From: Calothrix sp. 336/3
Lineage (GTDB): Bacteria; Cyanobacteriota; Cyanobacteriia; Cyanobacteriales; Nostocaceae
Reading direction: 5' to 3'
Assembly: GCF_000734895.2 (NCBI RefSeq)
Contig: NZ_CP011382.1
Coordinates: forward strand, 1,838,700-1,902,699
DNA length: 64,000 nucleotides
Shown here: positions 10,102-19,612 of the stretch, one piece after another
How the letters are laid out: each line of letters begins with the position of its first letter
Numbering within the stretch: the first letter of the stretch is position 1
Notes under the pieces: model-generated
The model's database searches: none
What the model was told of the DNA's origin: nothing
The model's input: only the letters and a program-made list of their open reading frames with translations
Translations under genes and position numbers: made by a program

Positions 10102-10731
10102 TTACAGAACTGCGAGTTTCTCAAATAATTTCTCGACTTTCTGCAAATCCTTATCCCCTGGGGAACGCTCTACCCCACTAGATAAATCAATCCCATCCGG
10201 TTGTACCTGGGCAAGGGCATCCAGAATATTATCAGGCGTAAGTCCACCAGCTAAAAACCAAGGAAGAGGGGGGCGAAATTCTTCCAGGGTACGCCAGTCT
10301 AAAGTTTTACCAGTACCACCCAGTTGTTGGGGATGATAGGCATCAAGTAAGAGGGTATTTACGCAGAGATGGTAAGTATCTGTTTTAGCTATGTCTTCCC
10401 CATGGCGTATCCGTAGGGCTTTGATAATTTCCGTTTGCGGCAAAAGTTGGCGTAGTTGCTGGCAAAATTCTGGGGTTTCCTCACCATGCAACTGTACGGC
10501 AGTCATACCTGTTTGAAGTACAGTGTGAGTAATTGCTTCCGGGGTTGAGTTGGCGAAAACGCCAATTTTATCGATGTTTTCAGGTAGTTTGTTGACTATT
10601 TGTTCAATCTGTGAATTGCAGACGTAGCGAGGTGAGGTGGGAACACAAATAAATCCAATTGCCGTTGCTCCCAAGGTGGCGATCGCCTCTCCTTGCTCTG
10701 GTTGAGTAATTCCACAAATTTTTACCCGCAT
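10102..10731 (-). CDS. trpF: Phosphoribosylanthranilate isomerase
   Basis: TrpF carries out the Amadori rearrangement of phosphoribosylanthranilate in tryptophan synthesis. The 209-residue (beta/alpha)8 protein opens with VKICGIT carrying the catalytic cysteine, and has [15 protein letters not shown] with the catalytic aspartate, LAGGLTPDN and GIDLSSGVE for phosphate binding. The ATG at 10731 (MRVKICGIT) was preferred to the upstream TTG at 10737. It stands alone, as trp genes are dispersed in cyanobacteria. It is divergent from psaK. Confidence 0.96.
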   Translation of the reverse strand: MRVKICGITQPEQGEAIATLGATAIGFICVPTSPRYVCNSQIEQIVNKLPENIDKIGVFANSTPEAITHTVLQTGMTAVQLHGEETPEFCQQLRQLLPQTEIIKALRIRHGEDIAKTDTYHLCVNTLLLDAYHPQQLGGTGKTLDWRTLEEFRPPLPWFLAGGLTPDNILDALAQVQPDGIDLSSGVERSPGDKDLQKVEKLFEKLAVL

Positions 10732-10935
10732 AGACAAATTGCCAAAAAACTAATATTTACTGGGAAATCAAGCATAATTTAGACATTTTCGGGATTAATG
10801 GTGTATTTATTTAATTATTTCTTCAATTTAAATAAGTTATCAATGATTTATTACCAATTACCCATTACTCATTACTCATTACCAGTCTATAATTTTTGTG
10901 GTCTAAAACCTTTTTTTTTAGGAGACAAAAGACTA

Positions 10936-11184
10936 ATGTTATCAATTTTACTTGCTGCTGCATCTGTTCCCCCAACACCAGAATGGAACCCCACTGTTGG
11001 AATTATTATCAGCGTCACCTGTGCAGTGATTGTTTTACTCACCACTAAAATTCAACAACCCCTAGTTGGTCCAAAAATGCCAGGATTACCCCTAAGTGTA
11101 CCAGCATTTGTCGGTGCCATGGCTTTTGGTCATTTAATCGGTATCGGGATTGTGTTAGGACTGACTAATATCGGTGTAATCTAA
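10936..11184 (+). CDS. psaK: Photosystem I reaction centre subunit PsaK
   Basis: PsaK is a small two-helix chlorophyll-binding subunit at the edge of photosystem I in the thylakoid membrane. From the ATG at 10936 the product is 82 residues, the usual size, starting MLSILLAAASVPPTPEWNP, with two membrane helices (about 20-38 and 55-80). AGGAGA lies 11 nt before this ATG, whereas an upstream in-frame ATG at 10798 would add 46 residues translated from noncoding TTACCCATTACTC repeats, so it was rejected. The short N-terminal stretch ending at AAASVPPTPEW may be trimmed as in other PsaK proteins. Confidence 0.93.
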   Translation: MLSILLAAASVPPTPEWNPTVGIIISVTCAVIVLLTTKIQQPLVGPKMPGLPLSVPAFVGAMAFGHLIGIGIVLGLTNIGVI

Positions 11185-12315
11185 ATTTCTTCATTCACCC
11201 TCGATAATCTTGTCAACAATTTTAGCAAGAATCTGCCCTAGGTGAGAAAATTAAGTTGCTTCACTATGAGCTTCAGGATGAAGTGTTGAGAGAAAATCAG
11301 ATGATTTCTTGTTCCTCTTGATATCCTCTACCTGCTAATCAGAAGGAAGCAACTTTTTTTGTTGCATAAAAAATCTTATTGCATGATAATTTCCCACTTT
11401 GCCATCAAAATAGAAAAGTCAAGCTAGTTTACTGGTAATTACGAATAGATGAATTAATGAATATCTTTTCCTATGGTAATTGATATACTTTTGGAGAATA
11501 AAAAATATCAATAAATACGAATGTCTGCATATATTTTCATTGATTGGCGACAAAATTTATCAAATCTTCTTAATGTAATTAAATTTGAAAAATTCCAGTA
11601 ACAATTTCCTAGTAGTCCATCGATAACAAAACAAGATGAAGGTATGACTCTGGAAGGATATTTCTTTTCTTGGGGACGAATATCTGGGTTAAGAAAAAAT
11701 AAAAGTTCTATGAAGAAAAGGAAAAATACTGGTTTTGTTTCCGGAGTAGTTAGTAGAATTGCAGCAATGGATATACAGATAAAATAGTTTGCATAGATTA
11801 CAGCTTATATTAATATACGGAGGTGTGAGTTATGCAATTAATTAGTCACAGCTATGGCAAAGTGCTTGGCTGAACTACTAACCAGAAGATTGAAATTAGA
11901 TGTCATATCTTGCTTAATCTACCAATTTCCATTCCATTATCTGATTTACCCTGATTATTTGAATCGGGAAATATTCACCAGGATGTATGCAGTGATGTTC
12001 AACTGTTGAGGTAGTTATGCGGTTTTTTGGAGGAGTTTTTAGTTAGTAAATATTGACTAAAATACTTGTTTAATTGTGCATATTAGATATCCTGTTGTTG
12101 TCTTGTTTCGTGAGAATATCAAAAAATAGCGATCGCCCGATATAAAATCTGTCACAATCAGGAGTTATCAATATTGCAATGATGTCAAGATAACCCCTAA
12201 GGAATGTCACAGAAAATATAGATTAGCTAGAAAATCTTTGCTCAGATTGCATTTGCTCAAATACTCCTTGCCAAGAAAAATCTCAAAAGTTCTATAGATT
12301 ACTTGCGGTGGTTTA
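11185..12315. other. Long AT-rich intergenic region before the synthetase gene
   Basis: Over 1.1 kb there is no reading frame longer than about 48 codons. One 47-residue frame (11644-11787, basic, with no recognised motif and no clear ribosome site) is not supported. A stem can form in 11250-11275 (CTTCA...TGAAG). A long 5' regulatory region of the synthetase, a small RNA or decayed DNA are all possible; I recognise nothing specific. Confidence 0.4.
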
Positions 12316-15051
12316 ATGAGTCATTTTTATCAATCACACAAATCTCAACTTCCTTTGATGAGAAACAATCGGAATGAGATTTACTCTAGTGTTCCCCTAA
12401 CCTTTGCAAAATTTACCAAAGCGGATACAGAACAATCAATTCCTAGCCGTTTTGAACAACAGGTTCAGAAATACTCTGGCAATATCGCCATTAAAACGAA
12501 AACTACCACCCTCACATACCAACAGCTAAATCAAAAAGCCAATCAGATTGCCAGGTTAATATTGACACAAAAAGACTCAAATCAACAGGCGATCGCCCTA
12601 CTTCTAGAACAAGGTGCAGACTTCATCGCTGCAATTTTTGCGGTCTTGAAACTTGGTAAAATCTACATACCCCTAGATGCTCAATTTCCCCGTCACCGAT
12701 TAGAGTATATTCTGGCAGATTCCCAAGCACCTCTGATAATTACCAATACTCGTAACCTAGCATTAGCCCAGGAATTAGCCACCACAGAAAGCGAGATATA
12801 TAATATTGACCAGATGAATCCAGAGATTGCCTCAGAAAATCTCGATTTAGAAATTTCCCCCGATACAGCTGCCTATATTATCTATACCAGTGGTTCTACA
12901 GGCAAACCTAAAGGAGTATTACAAAGTCATCGAAATGTGTTGCACTACTGCATGAACAACACCAATGCAATGCACATATGTTCCGAAGATAGAATGACAT
13001 TGTTATATTCCTGTAGTGTTATGGGAGCAGTACGATGTATTTTTAATTCCTTACTCAATGGTGCGTCACTCTATACTTTGAATGTCAAAGAAGAGGGATT
13101 AAATCAACTTGTAAATTTGCTGATTCAAGAAAAAATCACCATTTATCATTCGGTTGCTACCCTATTTCGCCATTTTATCGACATCCTGACGGGAGAAGAA
13201 GAATTTCCTCACCTGCGAGTCATTAGATTAGGGGGTGAAGCAGCAGTACGCAGAGATGTTCAACTATACAGAAAATATTTCCCAGAGACTTGCCATTTCT
13301 ACGCTAGTTTAGGTTCCACAGAAACGGGTACAACTCGCCATTTTTTAATTAATCACCAAACTCCCATTCACACCAGTACAGTACCCATTGGTTATCCGGT
13401 AGAGGATGTGGAAATTTTGCTCTTAGATGTAGAGGGGAACCCAGTTAAAGAGGGAGAAACGGGAGAAATTGTTGTTAAAAGTCGATACTTAGCACTTGGT
13501 TATTGGGGAAAACCAGAACTCACAAAAGCTGTATTTAAACCCTGTGCAGATGGAACAACTTTATACCATACGGGAGATTTGGGACGTATGGCAACAGATG
13601 GTTGTTTGATTCATATGGGTAGAAAAGATTTCCAGGTGAAAATTCGGGGTTTCCGCATTGAACTTGCAGAAATTGAAATGGCATTAATGGATACTGGAAT
13701 TTTCAAGGAAACCGTTGTAATTACCAGGGAAGATACACCGGGAAATACCCATCTAGTTGCCTATCTCGTAACTTATCCAGGTAAGACAACAACAGTCAAG
13801 GAATTACGAGAAACTTTGCAGCATCAATTACCTGAGTACATGGTTCCCACTGCTTTTATCTTCTTAGAGAGGATTCCCTTAACACCCAATGGTAAGATTA
13901 ATCGCTTAGCTTTACCAGTACCAGAATATGGGCAAACAGCATCAGAAGGTAGCTATATTGCACCCAGCGATCGCCTAGAAAGAGAATTACTAGAACTTTG
14001 GGAACAGGTGTTAGGAATCCAACCCATAGGAATGGAGGATAACTTCTTTGAATTAGGTGGACATTCTCTCATGGCAATCCAGTTATTTGCCCAAATCGAG
14101 AAAAAATTCCACAAACAATTACCCCTCGCAACTCTGATTAAATCCGCAACACCCAGAGCGATCGCCAAAATTATTCGCCAATCAGTTGATGATACCTACT
14201 CATCCCTAGTTGAACTCAAATCCTCAGGTTCCCGCAAACCATTATTTTTAATCCATCCCCTAGGAGGAGAAATTCTCTGTTATCGAGATTTAGTCAAATA
14301 TCTAGACAAAGAGCAACCAGTCTATGCACTGCAACCCCTAGCGCTTGACGGTAAAAACCCTCCCCATACCTCAGTTTCAGAGATGGCAACTCACTACCTC
14401 CAAGCCATCCGTACTATACAACCCCAAGGTTCCTATGTTTTAGCAGGGTATTCCTTTGGTGGGATTGTCGCTTTTGAAATGGCACAACAATTGCACCAAC
14501 AAGGAGAGGAAATAGCCAACTTAATTCTCTTAGATACCTCTCGTCCTGGCTATTCCAAGCGTTTGCCCTTCCTCCTACGTATACCCCTACACTTCCATAA
14601 TTTTCTCCTCCACGGAACCGATTATCTCAAGGAAAAAATCATCAGTTGGGGACGATGGAAAAAACATCAACTTCAGGAAAAATACAAACAATTCTTGAAG
14701 GTGACACCCCATCTAGTAGATATCGCCACAGATTTATCAGAAGATGATCTCCACATCCAAGTCATTGAAGCAAACGCAGAAGCTTTAAGTAAGTACAATT
14801 TTCGACCCTACCCCGGTTCTCTGACTTTACTACGAACTGAGGACGAAGAAAGAGACCCCGGTTCGGGTATTGAATACGAACCCCTATTCGGTTGGGGAGA
14901 AATAGTTCTCGGTAATTTGGATGTTGATTTTATTCCCGGTTCCCATCTATCTATCCTGGAAGAACCCCATATCCAAGTACTGGCAGAAAAGTTACAAATG
15001 TCTTTAGATAAGACAAAAGTAAAGCAAGTAGTTGTAATGGGTAAGGAGTAG
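12316..15051 (+). CDS. Single-module synthetase: adenylation, carrier and thioesterase domains
   Basis: This 911-residue protein contains a nonribosomal-peptide-type adenylation domain (about 38-545; A3 YTSGSTGKPKG near 190, A7 YHTGDLGR, A8 FRIELAEIE, A10 Lys527 in TPNGKINR), a carrier domain (Ser584 in LGGHSLMAIQL takes the phosphopantetheine arm) and a C-terminal thioesterase (Ser713 in GYSFGG). There is no condensation domain. The residue aligned with Asp235 of the gramicidin synthetase pocket, which binds the alpha-amino group, is Met236 (SVMGAVRCIF), so the substrate probably lacks an alpha-amino group (aryl, keto or hydroxy acid; inference). Monomodular A-T-TE enzymes are known to dimerise aryl-keto acids or release esters. 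No tailoring genes adjoin it. The start ATG has a weak ribosome site. Confidence 0.92.
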   Translation: MSHFYQSHKSQLPLMRNNRNEIYSSVPLTFAKFTKADTEQSIPSRFEQQVQKYSGNIAIKTKTTTLTYQQLNQKANQIARLILTQKDSNQQAIALLLEQGADFIAAIFAVLKLGKIYIPLDAQFPRHRLEYILADSQAPLIITNTRNLALAQELATTESEIYNIDQMNPEIASENLDLEISPDTAAYIIYTSGSTGKPKGVLQSHRNVLHYCMNNTNAMHICSEDRMTLLYSCSVMGAVRCIFNSLLNGASLYTLNVKEEGLNQLVNLLIQEKITIYHSVATLFRHFIDILTGEEEFPHLRVIRLGGEAAVRRDVQLYRKYFPETCHFYASLGSTETGTTRHFLINHQTPIHTSTVPIGYPVEDVEILLLDVEGNPVKEGETGEIVVKSRYLALGYWGKPELTKAVFKPCADGTTLYHTGDLGRMATDGCLIHMGRKDFQVKIRGFRIELAEIEMALMDTGIFKETVVITREDTPGNTHLVAYLVTYPGKTTTVKELRETLQHQLPEYMVPTAFIFLERIPLTPNGKINRLALPVPEYGQTASEGSYIAPSDRLERELLELWEQVLGIQPIGMEDNFFELGGHSLMAIQLFAQIEKKFHKQLPLATLIKSATPRAIAKIIRQSVDDTYSSLVELKSSGSRKPLFLIHPLGGEILCYRDLVKYLDKEQPVYALQPLALDGKNPPHTSVSEMATHYLQAIRTIQPQGSYVLAGYSFGGIVAFEMAQQLHQQGEEIANLILLDTSRPGYSKRLPFLLRIPLHFHNFLLHGTDYLKEKIISWGRWKKHQLQEKYKQFLKVTPHLVDIATDLSEDDLHIQVIEANAEALSKYNFRPYPGSLTLLRTEDEERDPGSGIEYEPLFGWGEIVLGNLDVDFIPGSHLSILEEPHIQVLAEKLQMSLDKTKVKQVVVMGKE

Positions 15052-15078
15052 GGAGTAGTAGTCTGTCAATTTTGAATT

Positions 15079-15193
15079 GGGGGACATGGGGGACAAGGGG
15101 GATAAGGAGGATGAGGGGGATGAGGGGGACATGGGGGACAAGGGGGATAAGGAGGATGAGGGGGATGAGGGGGATGAGGGGGACATGGGGGAG
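15079..15193. repeat. Nonamer minisatellite, G-rich on the plus strand
   Basis: About 12.8 tandem copies of the 9-bp unit GGGGGAYRW follow each other, arranged in a higher-order series (CAT, CAA, TAA, GGAGGATGA, TGA, then again with one extra TGA unit). The plus strand is almost pure purine. It starts 27 bp after the stop of the synthetase gene. The opposite strand is open as a Ser/Pro-rich frame, which is only the repeat translated. Confidence 0.95.
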
Positions 15194-15387
15194 ATATCCC
15201 TCAAGTTAACCTTGACAGTGTAGTAGTATGTCTCTTGCAAAAATGCTTGAAATTTCATGTTGAGCAAAGGGAAATATCTCTAGTACAGGGTGGCTGAAAT
15301 AAACCACCTCTTCCAAATGTCTGATACCATTTCACGAAAATAGTGAAACAGGTACAAACCCTGAAAGTCTGACTAGATAAGACTTTC

Positions 15388-15421
15388 TTAATTACGAATT
15401 ACGACTTACGAATTACGAATT
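15388..15421. repeat. Heptamer repeat (AATTACG)n
   Basis: About four slightly degenerate copies of AATTACG, a short tandem repeat family typical of heterocystous cyanobacteria. Larger arrays of the same unit occur at 35582 and 41345. Confidence 0.8.
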
Positions 15422-15461
15422 CCGCATAGCGGTACTAGAGATTCCTTGCTACACTGCATTT

Positions 15462-16223
15462 TCAAATAATTGCATCTTCTCCATAAATTGCCGATGCTAT
15501 CTGTACAGAAGAAAGATATTTTGCCCATTGCAAATTTGCTCCTCGCAGGTTTGCCCCAGTCAAGTTTGCTCCTTTGAGATGAGTCCAGCGCAAGTCAGCT
15601 TGAGTTAAATCTGCTTGATGCAAGTTAGCTCGTAACAAGTATGCACCACTGAGATGAGCCTTTGTTAAATTTGCTTTATATAAATCTGCCTGATAAAAGT
15701 GAGCGGCGATCGCCTCTGCTTCGTAAAAATTTGCCTCACTCAATTGTGCAGCAATCAAATTCACCCCAATCAAACTTGCAAAAGCCAAATTACTGCGATG
15801 CAGTTTCGCTCCACCTAAGTCAGCACCATTGAGATTCGCACCTCGCAAATCTGTACCAATTAAATTAGTTTCCTCGCAAGTCGCCTCTTGCAAATTTGCC
15901 TCACTCAAATTCGCACCGATCAAATTCGCATGACTTAAATTCCCTTGAGTCAGGATAGCACCACTCAAATTACTGAGACTCAAATTTGACCTAGATAAAT
16001 TTGCTGTCTGTAAATTCGCTTGGTATAAGTTTGCACTAGCTAATTCCCCATCGCTCAAATTAGCCTCTATCAGTAAAGTCTGACTCAAATCGACCCGACT
16101 TAAATTTAACCCTTGGAGGTCTGCCCCACACAGGTCTGGTGTAATTTGAGGGTATGTCTCTCGCCATTCATTCCAGGCGATCGCCCCCATTTTTAATATT
16201 GCCAGATGCTGAAAATTCGCCAT
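15462..16223 (-). CDS. Pentapeptide-repeat protein
   Basis: After a short head (about 1-32), nearly all of the 253 residues are tandem A(N/D)LXX pentapeptides, for example SGAILTQGNLSHANL and GADLGGAKLHRSNL, which fold into a right-handed quadrilateral beta-helix. There is no signal peptide or membrane helix, so it is probably cytoplasmic. The functions of cyanobacterial pentapeptide proteins are mostly unknown. It lies 49 bp downstream of ccmP on the same strand and may be cotranscribed; whether it touches carboxysome biology is unknown. Confidence 0.9.
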   Translation of the reverse strand: MANFQHLAILKMGAIAWNEWRETYPQITPDLCGADLQGLNLSRVDLSQTLLIEANLSDGELASANLYQANLQTANLSRSNLSLSNLSGAILTQGNLSHANLIGANLSEANLQEATCEETNLIGTDLRGANLNGADLGGAKLHRSNLAFASLIGVNLIAAQLSEANFYEAEAIAAHFYQADLYKANLTKAHLSGAYLLRANLHQADLTQADLRWTHLKGANLTGANLRGANLQWAKYLSSVQIASAIYGEDAII

Positions 16224-16272
16224 TATCTCTCCATCAGGTTATATCTCACGCTTTCTGTGTTAGGTTTATCCC

Positions 16273-16914
16273 TCACTCCTGACGACCCGCTACAGGATTC
16301 AGACGACCTGGTACATTTTCAATAGCTGCTCTTGCCCCTGCCGCACCTGCCAGGATATCACGTTCATTTCCACCCAAATACAAACGTCCAAAACTACCCA
16401 CCGCTTGCACTTCCAAAATATTAATCGCTGCGGCTTTTTCTGCTTCATTTGCCGCCAGTGCTGCATAAGCAGCTGGTTCCACTTCCAAAACATACAAAGT
16501 TTGCCCCGCCAAAAGCAACTGCCCCCGACGGCTACGATTAATCAACTGAGTTTGATACGCATCAATATTACGAATAATTTGACTGGAAACTACACGGGGT
16601 TTGAGACAATCCTCCCTCTTCACCCCCAACATAGCCAAAATCGCCTGACCAGCAGCCCGTGTTTCCCCTTGAGAACTAGAATGAATTTCCAATAAACCAT
16701 ACAAGCGTTCCACCACCTGCACTCCCGGACGCACAGAAGCAGATTTCACCGCCACATCCGTAATCCGATTAATCTCAATTCCTGGAGATATCTCAATCCA
16801 TAAAGATGCATCCCCCGGCAAGGGTAAAAAACCTTGGGCTACAGTACCTATATATGCTGCGTGTTGAGCTTGTAGGCTATCCAGAAATACGAAACTGCGT
16901 AATTCTATTCCCAA
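16273..16914 (-). CDS. ccmP: Carboxysome shell protein CcmP (tandem BMC domain)
   Basis: CcmP forms trimers that stack into a pore-bearing capsule in the beta-carboxysome shell and is thought to pass larger metabolites. The 213 residues equal the known length and hold two BMC domains: residues about 5-100 ([30 protein letters not shown]) and about 105-205 ([52 protein letters not shown]). The match to CcmP is closer than to CcmO. It lies away from the main ccm operon, as is usual for this gene, and shares the window with the Rubisco operon about 10 kb away. Confidence 0.92.
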   Translation of the reverse strand: MGIELRSFVFLDSLQAQHAAYIGTVAQGFLPLPGDASLWIEISPGIEINRITDVAVKSASVRPGVQVVERLYGLLEIHSSSQGETRAAGQAILAMLGVKREDCLKPRVVSSQIIRNIDAYQTQLINRSRRGQLLLAGQTLYVLEVEPAAYAALAANEAEKAAAINILEVQAVGSFGRLYLGGNERDILAGAAGARAAIENVPGRLNPVAGRQE

Positions 16915-17116
16915 GGCAATATTCTCCAGTCATCGAAGGTAAAGGTGTTTGTTGCAATATGTAACCTTAAACCTACCATTGAATAGGAGAAGGGGGAAGA
17001 GGCTAGGAAAAGGGGTGAGATAAATCAATCAAAAATTCCAAATAGGGAAAGGGCAAGCAAAATATATATAAAATCCATAACTTCAGCAGCATAGTTCCCC
17101 ATTCCCTAATCTCTAT

Positions 17117-17377
17117 TTAATAAGCAGAAATCTGCCTGTAGATAGATGTATTAATTGGCTCATCTAAATTGCTTACATCATCACCAAACCAAGCCGCATC
17201 TAATTCTCTTTCTGTGAAATCATAGCCCAGGCTAGCAGCAAAACTAATGACTTTAGCCTTATCCCAATGGCAACTACCAAAAAAACCACGATAACAACAC
17301 TTATCGTAATACTTTTGATAAATTGATGTATCCGAGTTCAAAACTGCATAAAAAGCATTCACTTGTTCGAGGGACAT
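17117..17377 (-). CDS. Nif11-like domain protein
   Basis: The 86-residue protein starts MSLEQVNAFYAVL and carries a hydrophobic/aromatic pattern ending FAASLGYDFTERELDAAW, the hallmark of Nif11-like domains. It has a cysteine cluster KCCYRGFFGSCHWDK (residues about 26-40). Nif11 proteins were first noted near nitrogen-fixation genes, and the same domain serves as leader in peptide natural products; here there is no GG-type cleavage site and no modification enzyme nearby, so a free-standing Nif11 protein is more likely. Function unknown. Confidence 0.75.
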   Translation of the reverse strand: MSLEQVNAFYAVLNSDTSIYQKYYDKCCYRGFFGSCHWDKAKVISFAASLGYDFTERELDAAWFGDDVSNLDEPINTSIYRQISAY

Positions 17378-17764
17378 AAATCGTCATCTCCATGAGTATG
17401 TTTTGTCACTAAACATTCAAAACTACACACAAATACCAGACCATTCCGTGAGAATCTCCACCCACAGACCTAAAGCTAAGAGTGACAATTAAAACCACAA
17501 CTAGCTATCTTCATGAGGATTCTTGCTTTAATATCCGCAACTTACAAGCTGCTGCAAGGACAAAATATCAAGATGTTTGTAAAAATATTTTTGTTCCACA
17601 GAGAACATAGTTTCTTGGGTTTCTGTTATAGAAATTAATCAACAAAACATTGAGTTCTGTTTTATACATTTACTTAGAATAATTGAGAGGAATACTTAGC
17701 TTTAATTGCTACCAATTAAAAAATGTAGGATATAAAGATGTTGAACTCAATATAAAAACGCATC
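17378..17764. other. Intergenic region upstream of gcvT
   Basis: This 387-bp AT-rich space separates the divergent Nif11-like and gcvT genes. I looked for a glycine riboswitch and see no convincing aptamer core. No gene is supported. Confidence 0.4.
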
Positions 17765-18898
17765 GTGGCGAACCAAGTAGACACAAACCTGCTCCGTACA
17801 CCCTTGTACCCCCTTATCCAAGACCTCAAAGCACGTTTTACTAGCTTTGGTGGTTGGGATATGCCTGTACAATTTAGTGGCATCACTACGGAACACATGG
17901 CAGTCAGAAATGCTGCCGGAATCTTCGATATTTCCCACATGGGTAAGTTTATTCTCCAAGGCAAAAATCTGGTAGAGGAACTGCAAAAGCTTGTGCCCTC
18001 AGACCTCCAACGGTTACAACTTGGGCAGGCACAATATACAGTCCTACTTAATCAGCAAGCAGGTATTATTGATGACATTATTTTTTATTACCAAGGAGAA
18101 ACAGAAACAGGAGAACAAAGGGGATTAGTAATTGTTAATGCTGCTACCACGGATAAAGATAAAGCTTGGTTCCTAGAGCATTTAGATACTAGTAATCTCA
18201 ATTTTCAAGATATTTCCCGTGAAAAAGTCCTAATTGCCATCCAGGGACCCGAAGCATTAAATTATCTACAACCCTTTGTAGCAGAAGAACTCGCTTCTAT
18301 TAAAGCTTTTGGACATTTAGAAACCACTATCCTCGCACAACCGGCTTTTATTGCTCGCACAGGTTACACGGGAGAGGATGGATTTGAGGTGATGGTAGAC
18401 GCGGAATGTGGGATACAACTCTGGCAAAAACTTGTAGACGCAGGTGTTACCCCCTGTGGACTCGGTGCCAGGGATACCCTACGCTTAGAAGCGGCAATGG
18501 CATTATATGGACAGGATATTGATGATACAACCACACCCTTAGAAGCTGGTTTAGGTTGGTTAGTGCATCTTGATAGTAAGGGTGATTTTATCGGCAAGTC
18601 TCTATTAGAACAGCAAAAAGCACTGGGATTGTCCCGTCGGTTAGTGGGATTGCAAATGTCAGGACGAAATATTGCTCGTCATGGATACCCGATTCTCTCT
18701 GAGGGGAAGGTTGTAGGAGAAGTTAGCAGTGGGACTTTATCACCAACTTTGGGTTATCCTGTGGCTTTAGGTTATGTTCCAGCGAATTTAGCAAATATCG
18801 GTCAGGAATTAGCAGTAGAAATACGTGGTAAAAGCTATCCCGCAGTTGTTGTGAAGCGTCCGTTTTATCGTTCCCCCAGTCGTCTAGGGAAGGGTTAA
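17765..18898 (+). CDS. gcvT: Glycine cleavage system T protein (aminomethyltransferase)
   Basis: GcvT moves the one-carbon unit from the aminomethyl-lipoyl arm of GcvH to tetrahydrofolate and releases ammonia. In cyanobacteria this helps recycle photorespiratory glycine. The 377-residue protein has the family N-terminus RTPLYPLIQDLKARFTSFGG, VQFSGI, DISHMGK, TGYTGEDGFEV and LGARDTLRLEAAM. The start is GTG at 17765 (ANQVDTNLLRTPLY follows); no ATG upstream is in frame. gcvH and gcvP follow on the same strand, forming a gcvTHP cluster with 100-200 bp gaps. Confidence 0.97.
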   Translation: MANQVDTNLLRTPLYPLIQDLKARFTSFGGWDMPVQFSGITTEHMAVRNAAGIFDISHMGKFILQGKNLVEELQKLVPSDLQRLQLGQAQYTVLLNQQAGIIDDIIFYYQGETETGEQRGLVIVNAATTDKDKAWFLEHLDTSNLNFQDISREKVLIAIQGPEALNYLQPFVAEELASIKAFGHLETTILAQPAFIARTGYTGEDGFEVMVDAECGIQLWQKLVDAGVTPCGLGARDTLRLEAAMALYGQDIDDTTTPLEAGLGWLVHLDSKGDFIGKSLLEQQKALGLSRRLVGLQMSGRNIARHGYPILSEGKVVGEVSSGTLSPTLGYPVALGYVPANLANIGQELAVEIRGKSYPAVVVKRPFYRSPSRLGKG

Positions 18899-19018
18899 GC
18901 AAGCAGGAGCAGGGTATTTTTCTATTACCCTTACCCATTACCATTATTTGCAATTTTGCATTGATTCTCCCCTTGCCATGCTAATTTGTTTGATGTGATG
19001 GAGGCTAATCAAAGTACT

Positions 19019-19405
19019 ATGTCTTTTGAATACCCTGAAGATTTACGTTATTTAGACACCCATGAGTATGTCCGGTTAGAGGGAGAAATCGCCACTATCG
19101 GAATTACTGCCTTTGCTGTGGATCAGTTGGGTGATATTGTCTTCTTAGAACTGCCAGAAGTTGGTGACGCTGTGAATAAGGGTGATACCTTTGGTAGCGT
19201 GGAGTCAGTGAAAGCGGTAGAAGATTTAAATTCTCCGGTAACTGGAACTGTGATTGAACGGAATGATGGTATGGTTGAATCACCGGAACTAGTTGGTGAA
19301 GACCCCTACGGTGAGGGTTGGTTGCTGAAAGTGCGTGTGAATGACCCCGATGAAATCAATGATGCGATGACTGCGAGTGAGTATAGTAGTCAAGTGGAAG
19401 GGTAG
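19019..19405 (+). CDS. gcvH: Glycine cleavage system H protein
   Basis: GcvH carries the lipoyl arm that shuttles the aminomethyl group between GcvP, GcvT and the L protein. From the ATG at 19019 it is 128 residues starting [20 protein letters not shown], the family N-terminus. Lys65 in [14 protein letters not shown] is the lipoylation site. Earlier in-frame starts exist (TTG 18986, ATG 18998) but would add residues absent from the family; a GGAGG lies 14 nt before the chosen ATG. It lies between gcvT and gcvP. Confidence 0.97.
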   Translation: MSFEYPEDLRYLDTHEYVRLEGEIATIGITAFAVDQLGDIVFLELPEVGDAVNKGDTFGSVESVKAVEDLNSPVTGTVIERNDGMVESPELVGEDPYGEGWLLKVRVNDPDEINDAMTASEYSSQVEG

Positions 19406-19612
19406 TCGTGTACGGGGAATTTGGGATTGGTGATTAGGGATTTGAGATTGTCAGTGACTGACTATCCACTGGTGTAGGGTTAAAAGTTTTCTTTTAGCCC
19501 TTATTTATCCGGAAAAACTGTATAAAGTTTAGATAAACTGCTGACGAGGTTCTCACGTCTCCAATATACTTGTTGCAAAATATTAAATATAGTTACATTC
19601 GGAGAGCAATTC

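Noticed and set aside
10798..10935. N-terminal extension of PsaK
   Set aside because: It is translated from noncoding CATTACTC-type repeats, and the ATG at 10936 has the AGGAGA site.
15004..15267. Ser/Pro-rich reading frame on the minus strand
   Set aside because: It is the translated G-rich nonamer minisatellite; a multiple-of-three repeat stays open by chance.
17378..17764. Possible glycine riboswitch before gcvT
   Set aside because: No tandem aptamer core or expression platform could be recognised.
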